From contig PUDQ02000132.1 in assembly GCA_002964805.2 (NCBI GenBank), positions 23,296 through 87,295 of the forward strand: DNA of 64,000 nucleotides, written 5' to 3'. This document shows, piece by piece, positions 45,731-56,115 of this stretch (its first letter is position 1; each line of letters begins with the position of its first letter). Origin of the DNA: Trametes villosa (taxonomy: Eukaryota > Basidiomycota > Agaricomycetes > Polyporales > Polyporaceae). The notes below the pieces were generated by a model, which was not told where the DNA came from, searched no databases, and saw only the letters and a list, made by a program, of their open reading frames with translations. The position numbers were made by a program, and so were the translations under genes.

Positions 45731-47935
45731 ATGGACTCTCATTGCGACAGCAGCACCTTGCCGCCCAAGCCTTCTTCGGTCTGTGCCGCTTGCTGGAGGG
45801 GCCCTTTCGCTGCGCACTTCGGCGTCTTCCATCTTCCTCTCACACAGAAGCGTTCCGAAGGCACAGGTCCTCATTTCGAAGGAGGTTACACGTAGTTGAC
45901 CTCCAGATCGCGGGTGAAGCGTGCCGCCGCCGCTGGCTGCGCGTGGTGCAAGCTTCTACGGGCACGAATACTGTCGCGGGAGAGGAACCCGGGATATAGC
46001 CACCGGGCCGAACTGCGTTCTCCTGGCAAGGCGCGGGTCAGAGTCGGGTTGACGATGGTGTTTGGTACACCAGAAGACACAGTCGCAATCGAAGTGCTAT
46101 GGAACAACGTAGGTCTCTTCGAGGCGGTCCTACAGACATCTGCAGGTACGTAAACTCCACAATCTCATATACCACATTCCGATCTAATGCTTAGTCTACC
46201 AGACGATCCCGCGGCGCCGTATGTTTGCACACGACACTGCGTCCTTGACGTCGGCTCCCCACACGCACTTGAGCTCGCGCGGATGGCCATCGACGAATGC
46301 GTGCACGGGCACGAGAGGTGCGCCGAAATCTCGCCCCCTTCGGACGTTCGCCTCCCCACGCGTCTCGTCGACTGCAGCAACCCGAGTCATCCCCGCCTCG
46401 TTCTGACAGAACGCAAACGCGGTCGCTATCTTGCACTCAGCTACGTATGGGGCGAACCGCAACCCCATCGGACCACCACATCCAACCTCTCCGCCTACAC
46501 CCGCGGGATCGACGCATCTCGCCTCCCTCAGACTATCCGCGACGCCGTGTTCGTTACGCATGCTCTCGGACTGCGGTATCTATGGGTGGATAGTCTGTGC
46601 ATCGTCCAGGACAGCGACGAGGACAAAGTGCACGAGATCAGTTATATGCATCTGATCTACCGTCATGCGTACCTCACCATCGTCGCTGCCTCTTCCCGGA
46701 CGGTCAACGAGGGCTTCCTCCAGAAACGCTCAAAAGAGGACGTCATCGAAGTGACCCTTCCGTTCCAGTGTCCTCCTCAACGTAGCTCAGCCGAGGAGGG
46801 TGTCGCGCCAGTAGACGTGCGGCGCGTCGGCCAGGTGCTTATATCTCTATCGGAAATGAGCTCTTGGCCTGTACGTACCGGGGAACCCATCGACGAGCGG
46901 GGGTGGTGTCTACAGGAATTCGCGATGTCTCCACGGAAACTCAACTTCACGTCGAAAACTCTCCAGTATACCTGCCAGGAAAGCGCACGATCGGTGGACA
47001 ACTCCTTTCTCAGCCGTCGGGGTTACACCTCAATAGCATTTCCCAACATCCTCTTTTCCTCACTGCCGCCACCTTTAGCGCAGGAGTCGAAGGAATGGCA
47101 CAACGTACACGCAGCTTGGTGTCTGACCGTCACTGAATACACCGGCCGTACCCTAGGACGATATTCGGACAAGCTCGTAGCGTGTGGCGCACTGGCAGAG
47201 GCCTTCCACCGTGTGTTGCGTACGGACTATCTTGCGGGACTATGGCGCCGAACTCTCCTGGGAGACTTGCTTTGGGAGCACGATTACCCCGAGTATCCGC
47301 TTCTCCGACGCTCGATGGAGTACCGGGCGCCATCGTGGTCTTGGGCCGCTGTCGATGGGGAGGTTGTTATGCGCTGGCTAACGTTTCCACAGCCGGACGC
47401 AACCGCCCTGGCGGAAGTACTTCACTGCGAAGTTACACTTAAGAATGCGGAGCTTCCGTTCTCCGAGGTGACGGGCGGGTCTTTGGTCTTGCGCGCCGCC
47501 TTGACAGCCTGTCAGGCGCAGGTCTGCTGGGATGAACGGTACGATGAGGTTTGGCTGCCGTTTGGTAAGTGCAACCGATTCTCGTGACGCGGTGCGTATG
47601 CTCACTAAGACTATACCGCCGCGATAGGTGCGACACTTCCGGGGTTGTTTCGGCTCGACCGCTACGCAGATGATGAAGACGAGGCGGCGGTGCGCGATTG
47701 CTATCTCGTCCCGCTTGTACGAACGGCTCCATCGCGGCCACTACTTCACGGCCTGCAGGACCCGTACGCGCAAGGGATCATCGTGGCGCTCGCAGACACT
47801 TTCTCTACTCCGGGCATCGCGAACACAAACGGATGCACATATCACCGGATTGGCTCCTTTCGTGCATATTGCTGGGATACGGCGTGGCAAGACAACTACG
47901 ACACGCTCCCCCGGGAGGAGATCGAGATCGTATGA
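45731..47935 (+). pseudogene. HET-B'': HET-B paralog with one nonsense codon
   Basis: Three exons: 45,731-46,145, 46,203-47,564 and 47,628-47,935; the second intron (63 bases) is absent from HET-B. All phases agree, and the product would be about 694 residues with CAACW, CAWC, YLALSYVWGEPQPHRTT, RYLWVDSLCIVQDSDEDK, GWCLQEFAMSPR, DYLAGLW and PSWSWAAVDG. A single TAG at 45,893-45,895 (GGYT-stop, where HET-B has GGYTY) ends the frame after about 54 codons. A one-base change from TAC explains it. Function could survive only by readthrough, downstream initiation or a base-call error. Confidence 0.8.
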
Positions 47936-48148
47936 CAGCACTCCCTTTAGTGGTACGTCTTCATCTCCTTCATCCGTCTGCTCTGCTGACTGGCATGTTG
48001 CGAACATTATAGAAGGGTCGTCTGCGATGTCCGCGCCGCGCTCCGGCACGCCCGATGTCGCATCCCCGACTGTGGGCAAGGCGGTACCAAGTCTCCCAGA
48101 CCGAAGACACCGTAGTACAATCACGCCAGTGTAGCTAATGTGTACTTT

Positions 48149-49492
48149 AGACGACCCCGTGGCACCGGATATTGTCGCTCGGGCCTCGGCGTACAGTACG
48201 TCTAGATCAACAGCCTGTGCATTGTCCAGGACTCGGACGCGGACAAACGAAACGAAATCGGGGGCATGCATCAGGTGTACCGCTACGCACATCTCACCAT
48301 CATCGTTGCCAGCGCCCGGACCGTCAACGAGGGCTTCCTCCAGGCTCGGAGTGCTCCGCCGTATGACATCGCCGTTCCATTCATTTGCACCGCCGGTCTG
48401 CGCACGCGGTTCTCCCTCAACACGCGCCGAAAACCTAGACACGAGCCTGCGGTGGGCAAGGTACATATTTGCCTACGCTGGGTCCACACCGACGCCGAAT
48501 CACCGCAGTGGAACTGCTACGACCTCGCCAAGGAGCCGATCAGCGGGTGCGCGTGGAGCATGCAGGAGTACTACATGTCTCCGCGCGCACTCATTTTTAC
48601 CTCCGAATCACTCCAGTATCGCTGCCAGGTTACGACGCAGACCGTCGGCGGCGCGTTCTACTACGCGGGCGACGAGCCGCGCCTCCCCGACCTCCTCTTC
48701 CGCCCGTCCGCGGCGCCCGCCATTCCGCACGGCTCCACGCGCGGTGGGTGGGACATGTACGCGCAGCGGGGCGCGGTCGTGGAGGACTACATGGCGTCGG
48801 ACAAGCTCCCCGTGTGCGCCGCGATTGCGGAGGCGTTCGCGCGCGTCCTGCGCTCGGACTACCTCGCGGGCCTGTGGCGCCACACCTTGCTGCAAGACCT
48901 CCTGTGGTATAGCCACCACGACACGAGCGTCGTCCACGTCGCGCCCTATCGCGCGCCGTCCTGGTCCTGGGCGGCCGTCAAGGGGAGAGGTCGTGGTGTG
49001 GGGACGGCACTACTCCAAGGGGATATCGATGTGTCCTGCAGCGGAGGTCGTCCGGTCCGAGGTTACGCTCAAGGACACCGCCCTCTCCTTTGGACGGCTC
49101 GCCGGCGCGTGCCTCGTCCTTCGCGCGATGCTGATCCCGTGCGACTTGCGGCGGCGGGAGCGCGACGGGCTCGTGCACGACCTCGAGTTCAAACTGTGGA
49201 CTTCCCAAAGCCAGTCAGTAGTGCTCGGAGACCGCGTTAATACCGCGATGTCCCGGAAACGCGACGGGGAAGTAGCCATGCAGACGGGGGGATATCTGCA
49301 GCGTGGCTCGTGCCGCTCATGCGCGACCATGGGGCGGAGAGCGCGCATGGCCTTCTCGTCGTGCACGTTGACTCACCGGAGGACACCTCGACAGATGTTA
49401 GGACGGTCTACCGGCGGATCGGGACATTCGACCTCTGTCTCAAATGGGAAGCGTTGCAAGGCGATGTGCTGGAGGAGGTCGAGATCGTCTAA
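48149..49492 (+). pseudogene. HET-D remnant (core deletion, stop, frameshifts)
   Basis: Begins DDPVAPDIVARASAY, the exon-2 start of the family. It jumps past the whole YVWGE core to INSLCIVQDSDADK, with a TAG at the join (about 48,202). It continues YRYAHLTIIVASARTVNEGFLQ, MQEYYMSPR, DYLAGLWRHTLLQDLLWYS and PSWSWAAVKG. A frameshift near 48,985 follows, then EVVVWGRHYSKG, LVLRAMLIPCDLRRRE, another shift near 49,300 and YRRIGTFDLCLKWEALQG. Sequence type differs from A, B, C and E but is close to the inverted fragment at 54.9-55.5 kb. Confidence 0.75.
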
Positions 49493-51776
49493 TGCACGTT
49501 GCACCTCCCAGTGTGCCTCTGTGGTGTGCCGCCACGGTCGATCGTCGCTGGAGGGCCTTCAGACTGATTTGACATGAGGATGTATTGAGAATTACCGCTA
49601 GAATACGCATACGACTTGTCAGGTATTGACGACGCGGAGCGGGGAGAAACCAGGGGTCAGAGTCGTCGCGGTCATAGTGTCGCGGGCCAGCAACTTTCGC
49701 CGACGCGTCGCGTGCTGCACTGCGAGAAGCGCTGTGCTACATCTCCATGAAGCGGGAGTTCGTCAAGTTTGCGATCCGCTGGGCGGAACCAGGTATCTCA
49801 GAGACCGAGAACTGTCGAGCCGCCGTCGCGAGGTTTGGAGCCGGGTGCGAGGTTTCGGGGCTGCAGAAGGGAGCTGCCGCGGCGACCGCGTCGACGTGAG
49901 AGGGTGTGTATAACCAGGAGAGGCGCGGAGGACCCAGCAACGCTCGGGCGCGTCGCCGCCACTAGAAGAAGTGCGCACACTGAGGAGCCGACGGGCGGGT
50001 GTGCGCACGGAGGACGGTCGAGTCGGAGGCCGAACGTCACGGAGCTTCACCGAGGCGGCTGTTAGGTCTGCAGCGCGCGAAGGTGAGAATATTAGATGCT
50101 CATCGGCGAAACGGCACGTACCGGTACGAGCCGACCACAGAATGAGTGTGCTCCGATGATGCCGCGTCGGGGGCGCGACGAGCGAGAACACGAGCGTATA
50201 CGAGGCACGCCGCGCTGCCACGTAGGATGGGAGGCGGATAGCCCTGACGAGAATGAGGAGCGGCCTGGCCGCCTCGCGTCGCAGAATGCATCCTTCGCGG
50301 ACAGGTCGCGCAAGGGACCCTGCGCCGTGAGCGCGCGGCACTCGCCCGTGCCCCCGTGCGCATCCTTGTCCGCGACGCGCGTCGGCGAGCAGTACGAGCA
50401 CGAGCAGGTCGCTTCGAGGTCACAGCGATACTTATACTCCACTTGCGGCCGCGCGCTGCTACCTGATGTACCTGCGCGGACGTGTGGCAAAGAGGTCGAT
50501 GGAGAGGTCGATGGAGTCGGCGAGCCTGATGAGCATCCCCAGGCCGATTGGAGGAGTGCTTATGTGCGGGCAGCGCGGCCCTGCCGGCGGAACCGGCCAC
50601 GCGACGGCGTCCGCAGACGACGGGAAGGAGAGGCTCGTAGAGAGTGTGACGTAACCCTGTACGGCAAATGTTCCCGGTGGCGTCAGTCTGGGAGAGAGTG
50701 ATGAACGGAACTTGGGGTACCGGGTCTAGATGTGCCGCCGTTTCCTAGGGAAGACCTATAGAAGCCGATTACGAGTTCATGCAAAAAAATAGCCTGGCTC
50801 TCTACGAGCGATCTTGCAGGAATATAGGGTGCCTAGCGTGGAGGGCGCGACTGGATCATCCAGATCGGGACGCGGTCGATATTCGAATGCGAGAGAGTTG
50901 TAGCACGGACAATTCATTAGCAGCATAAATGCAGCCCGAATGCGCATACTGTCACTTACAGGAGCTGTTGCGCGTCTGCGGAGGAGTCTGAGGGCGCAAG
51001 ACATGCTGAGTGATCTCTGCTTTTTCGCTCTCAGCAGCCTCGGGATAGCTGAAAGTGAAGACCTGTGGCGCGTCAAGACCGCTGGATGAAGGACCTTTGC
51101 GATAAGCGTAACTCACCAGCTGGACTATTCCTCTCTCAAATCCTGGGGGTTGAAGAGAGCACACATTAGTTTCACCTTCCGGTTTGATAGGCTATATACT
51201 ACCACTCGGACCTGCGCGGACCGCGAGATGCATAGGATCATTGATGTGCTGCCGTTCTCCTGTTCCGAGCTCGCCTGTGTGTGGCCTTGGTCTCGAGTAA
51301 CCTCTACGAATAATAGCCGTTACTTGCCTCCCGGAGGGGATATGCTTCACCTGTTGTCCGGGTAAGGCGACAGCTTCTCAAGTTGACTAGTCCGGTGGCT
51401 GCAAGCGGCGGCGGGGGCGCCGTGCAGCGGCTCGAGCTAGTACTGCTGTGACTGACATATTGATAGAGGTTATGACAAAGGCTAGATTTAGCATGCATGG
51501 AGGCGTCCATACAGATAGACAAGCAGTGAAAGCACCTCGTGCGCAGGAGATGAGAGCCGTGGTTATTAAGCGCCAGCTCGCCCGAGTCGCCCGAGTGAGT
51601 GAGAATGACGTCAGCGACGCAAAGACCGCCAACGCGGTCGGGCGCTCCCACTTTGGCCTCGTCTTCCCGGAGCACATCTGTGTGTAGTTTTGTCCACCCA
51701 TCCACCCACGTCGCCTCCTGCTGGCATCCTAACCCCTATTTCCTCAATTCGCACTCGTGTACTAGCACTCGACACA
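49493..51776. other. 2.3 kb without recognised gene
   Basis: Only short arginine-rich frames typical of GC-rich DNA on both strands. No repeat, RNA gene or HET fragment identified. Confidence 0.4.
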
Positions 51777-53965
51777 ATGCTTCCATGGAAAACAACACAG
51801 CGCCCCGCAGTACTCATCTTGCCATCCAGTCATGCTGACGAAGGCATACTACCGCCAAGGCCTCCCACTGTTTGCCAGACCTGCTGGGAAGGGCCCATCG
51901 CGTGGTATAGTCGTGTATCATACCCTGTTGCGAATCCTGAGAGTGTCCGTTTCGACTGGAACGTCGGCCGGAAATTAAGCACGTCGATCTGGTCCACATC
52001 GGTCCTCAAGGCGCGACGAGGGAATCCTGCAGGCTGTGTGTGGTGCAGCTTGTTTCAGAACGTCCTCCATGACATACTCAAGCTCCCGCAGGAAAATGAA
52101 GGACCAGAACAGTACGAATTGCGAACTACTAGTAAAGACAAGAAGTGTCCGTACGAAGGTGCCGCCGTGAAGTTCAAGCTGACAGTCCTGCCGTCAAGAT
52201 CTAGAGAACTGGGTTATCTGCTCAACGTGATGCTTCTCGGGAAACCTCATGAACATTACCCTGCTGGTACGGTTTCCTTTTATTTTCACACCGCCGCGGG
52301 TGAGTCAGTATAACTAACACCCCTTCGTTGGATATCCTGACCTGAATCTGTTACTCTCGAGCAGATGATCCCGCAGCGCGCTATATCATCCCACGCAGCC
52401 CCCTTCGGGATGTCGGATCCTCTCGCGCTCTCTCCCTAGCAAGATCCCTCATTAGCGACTGTGTTTGCGGCCACGACAAATGCGCCCAGATCTCGCCATC
52501 CTCTAACAAATACCTCCCCACCCGCCTAATCGAGTGCACCGACCCGAACACCCCTCGCCTGGCCTCTACCGTCAACGGACGGTATGGAAGATACATTACA
52601 CTCAGCTACGTGTGGGGCGAGGCGCAACCGCATCAGACCACGAAGGCCAACGTTGCCGCCTACTCCAGTGGGATCGACGTTCGTCTCCTCCCTCAAACCA
52701 TCCGCGACGCCATCTACGTCACTCGCACGCTCGGTTTCCAGTACCTCTGGGTGGACAGCCTCTGCATCATCCAGGACTCGGACGAAGACAAGGCTCATGA
52801 GCTCGGGCGGATGCATCTCGTTTACCGCCACTCATGCATCACCATCATCGCAGCGAGCGCGGAACGGGCCAGCGACGGGTTCCTCCAGGAACGACCGGCA
52901 ACGCCGCCCGTCGCCACTCTCCCTTTCATCTGTCCGCGCCCGCGTCCAGGTGAAGAGCAGCTCATAGGCACCGTGCATCTCAACCACTCTCGCACCTTTG
53001 TGCCGCGGACGGATCCTATCGACCAACGCGGCTGGTGCCTTCAGGAGCAGCTTTTGGCTCCGCGCGTGCTCATATTCAACTCGGAGACGCTCGAATTCAA
53101 TTGCCACACGGCCTTTCGACTCGTCGGCGGCGCACCCAATCCGCGGAACGACCTTTTGTCGTCCCCGGGGTCCACGCAACGGCTACCCTCCGAGCTTCTT
53201 CTCCCGGAGACGCCCCCCGACGAGTTCGACGCGACGAGAGCCGACAAGATGTCGCGCGTTTGGTGGAGGGTCGTGGAGAGCTACACCGAGCGCACCATCA
53301 GCAACCCGTCCGACAAACTCGTCGCCTGTGGGGCGATCGCAGAGGCGTTCGGCCGCGTACTGGGCCCGCCCTCGGAGTACCTCGCGGGCTTGTGGCGTTT
53401 CGCGCTCTTGGCCGGGCTCATGTGGATGGAGGACCGCTGTGCATGGCCTGGGGATCTGGCGAGCACAAGGCGACTCTCGCGCTCGCCGGTCTATCTGGCA
53501 CCGACGTGGTCGTGGGCGTCCGTCACCGGGCCGGTGTACTACAAGAACTTCGACCCGCTCTCGGACGAAACACTTGCGGAGGTGGTGGAGTGCAACATCG
53601 TGCTCAAGGACCCCAAGTTGCCTTTTGGACAGGTGGTGGGCGGACACCTGGTCATTCGCGCGCCCGTTCTCGCGCTTCCGCTGTCGACTCGGACATCCGC
53701 GTCAAGCGTCGAGTGGGAGCTCCGCATCGACGATCCCCGAGATGAGGAGATCGTGGAACAGGGCGGCGCAGAGGCGGTTGCGCTCCTGGTTCATGCCGCT
53801 TCTTACCACGGCCTCGTGGTTGCACGCGCAGACTCGGCGGACTCGGACGGGCCAACGTCGTCCCCGGGCAGGAGGGTATACCGAAGACTCGGCGTCTTCT
53901 GGACTTGGGACGATGAAGTGCTGCACGGCCCTGAGATACCACGCACGGAGCTGGTGTTGGTGTGA
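51777..53965 (+). CDS. HET-E: HET-domain protein, two exons, intact
   Basis: Predicted 707 residues from 51,777-52,299 joined to 52,365-53,965 (65-base phase-1 intron, GTGAGT...GAGCAG, at the family position FHTAA|DDPAAR). The ATG at 51,777 is the first in frame. Seen: LPPRPPTVCQTCW (about 45), CVWC (about 90), LPTRLIECTDP, HET core YITLSYVWGEAQPHQTT (about 250), QYLWVDSLCIIQDSDEDK, GWCLQEQLLAPR, YLAGLWRFALLAGL, PTWSWASVTG (about 553) and VYRRLGVFW. It is the most divergent intact member and the only one not represented by a second copy here. HET role as for the other members. Confidence 0.87.
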
Positions 53966-54892
53966 ACTGAGCTCCCAGGCGCCGACCCTCGGCTGCCTAC
54001 GTCCTTGCTCTCGCTCTCCTTCGTACATATTTTTTTCGGTGCATGCATAGTAAGGCAACCTAACTCGCTCCTTACCTTCTGGCTGACATATCGGCCCCGC
54101 ATCCATTCAGCACGCCGGTGACGCACTCGCCCTCAGCACGCCCGCACGGCGCACGCAAGCATGCCTCGTCTCCCCGTCCTTAGGCTCACCATGCCCCTGA
54201 AAGGCTCTACACTACCGGTACGTCTCTCCACTACTCTTCCTCCCGAGGCGATCGCTGACACGCCGCTCTAGGCTTCATAGTGTCGCTTGACGCGCGCACT
54301 TAGCACGCTTGGGACTCCGTGACCGAACGGCGCGCCATTTGCTCAAGAACGCGGTCGCATGCGAGGCGGGTCGCGAAGGCGTCCAGAAATCACGGTGTCT
54401 TCCGCGCCCCGTGTCTCGCGGCGTCTTTGGCGGAATGTCGTAGTCAGCGCACGCGACGGATGGCATGATCGTATCCGTGCGGGGATGTACCGCGTAGGCC
54501 CGCGGTCGTAGGCGTCGATGCAAGCAATAATTAATAGACGGTTGGCGGTCCATGTAGGCCTTCTTGCTGAGAACGTCCCCCGATTGCACCCTGCGCCACA
54601 GTGCCTGTCGACTCTTATCGCCGGGCTGGGTAGATTAGGGGCTGTTCCCCGCTGTTGAGTGTATGGTGTAACGTACGAGCGAAAGTGTAACAACTATCGA
54701 ACTAGGCCTCAGCTTTGCTCTCGTCTAGCAGGCCCGTCAATAGACTCGAGTCGTTGTACGTACACACTGCCATACGTCCGCTCTGGTGGTGTCTCTTAAT
54801 ACATTGTCGTTACCAGACGACTTCACGGTCCTCCGTACGACGATCGACCGTGGCAGCATCACACAGCGGCACATTCGAAGGCGCAGCGTGCA
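53966..54892. other. Region between HET-E and inverted HET-D fragment
   Basis: No gene recognised on either strand. Confidence 0.4.
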
Positions 54893-55526
54893 TCAGATGA
54901 GCTCGACCTCCTCGCGCGCCTCGCCTTGCAGATCTTCCCACTTGAGGAAGAGGTCGAACGTACCGACCCGCCGATAGACCGTCCTACCCTCCACCCAGCT
55001 GTTCTCCGCCAACTCGGCACGCACGACGACGAGGCCGTGCACCGTCTCCGGCACATGGCCCCGCACGAGCGGAACGAGCCATGCAGAAAAAGTACCCGCG
55101 TCCGCGGTGCTGTCGACGAGCCTAAGCCGCGCCTCTGACACAACCGGTCCGTCGCGCTTTAAGGGGGCCTCGACGTGGTCTTCGGGGACGCCCTGCGAGG
55201 CCGTCTGGCTTTTGGGGGACGCCAGCTTGAACAGGAGGTCGTGGACGAGCGCGTCGTGCTCCCGCCGCCGCAAGTAGCACGGGATCAGCATCGCGCGCAG
55301 GACGAGAGACGCGCCCACGAGCCGTCCGAAGGGGAGCGCGGCGTCCTGGAGCGCGACCTCGCACCGGACGACCTCCGCTGCGGCGGACGTACCCTTGGAG
55401 TAGTGACGCCCCCACACGACAACCTTCCCCTCGACGGCCGCCCAAGACCAGGATGGCGCGCGATAGGGTGCGACGTGGACGACGCTCGTGTCGGGGTGGC
55501 TGTACCAGAGGAGGTCTTGCAGCAAG
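54893..55526 (-). pseudogene. HET-D' 3' fragment, inverted
   Basis: The minus strand reads LLQDLLWYSHPDTSVVHVAP, then PSWSWAAVEGKVVVWGRHYS, SLVLRAMLIPCYLRRRE and YRRVGTFDLFLKWEDLQG to a stop at 54,893. It is the C-terminal third of a D-type gene, without the frameshifts of the 48-49.5 kb copy. It breaks off exactly at 55,526, where a putative LTR starts with TG. Only fragment in the array on the minus strand. Confidence 0.75.
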
Positions 55527-56069
55527 TGTTGTGGGTAGCGGGGCGTTGCGGCAAGGCCGAACGCACCGCGAGGCGCGTACGTTGCAGCGCGGGCTGGACG
55601 TCGCGCCGCGAAGGCAAAAGCGCTCGCAGCATCGGCTGGAGGGCTTGGGGCGGTAGGCGCGTGGGCGCAGGTCTCGGACCGGGGTGTGAAGTCGGCGCGG
55701 GGCGCCGACTTATGTTTGTTCTTATTTCATTCGACTCTCATTCGCTGGGCGGAGGCGGGCGCGAGCGGGAGCTTGCGCTCGTCCCGCCACTCCTTGTTTG
55801 TATCTGTTTGTACCGAAAACTGGGCGAGCTCGCGCGAGCTCGCCCGGGCTCACCTCACACGTTCATTGCATACCGTGTGAGGTGAGTAGGCTTCCAGTCT
55901 CATCCCGTAGCTTTAGTACTGACATCATGGCGCAGATCCCATCTGAGACCGCGCCTTAGGTTAGCACATCAATCTGACACGTTCATTGCATACCGTGTGA
56001 GATCCCATCTGAGACCGCGCCTTAGATCTAGTCGCTCCCCACCCGCTCGACGCTTCCATAACCTTAAAA
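55527..56069 (+). repeat. Putative 5' LTR of the Copia element
   Basis: Bounded on the left by the broken HET-D' fragment and on the right by the primer-binding site. It starts TGTTGTGGG. It contains a perfect 24-base palindrome at 55,822-55,845 (GGGCGAGCTCGC and its complement) and internal direct repeats ('acgttcattgcataccgtgt' at about 55,859 and 55,979; 'gatcccatctgagaccgcgc' at about 55,936 and 56,001). The right edge ends in AAAA rather than the usual CA, and no 3' LTR is present to confirm the limits. Confidence 0.45.
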
Positions 56070-56085
56070 GGTTATGAGCCCTGCC
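56070..56085 (+). promoter_or_regulatory. Primer-binding site, initiator-Met half-tRNA type
   Basis: GGTTATGAGCCCTGCC, identical to the site of the gag-only element (reverse complement at 20,851-20,866). Just upstream lies CATAACCTTAAAA, so CATAACC and GGTTATG form a small hairpin across the LTR edge. Confidence 0.75.
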
Positions 56086-56115
56086 TTCCAACAATAGGCA
56101 TCGCAACATCAGAAC

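Noticed and set aside
49763..50701. Frames of 200-212 codons on both strands
   Set aside because: Overlap each other on opposite strands, are low-complexity and arginine-rich, with no start context, intron pattern or motif.
479..53965. NLR-type receptors
   Set aside because: No NACHT/NB-ARC P-loop, WD40, ankyrin or TPR repeats follow any of the HET domains; the proteins end after the PSWSW region and a beta-rich tail.
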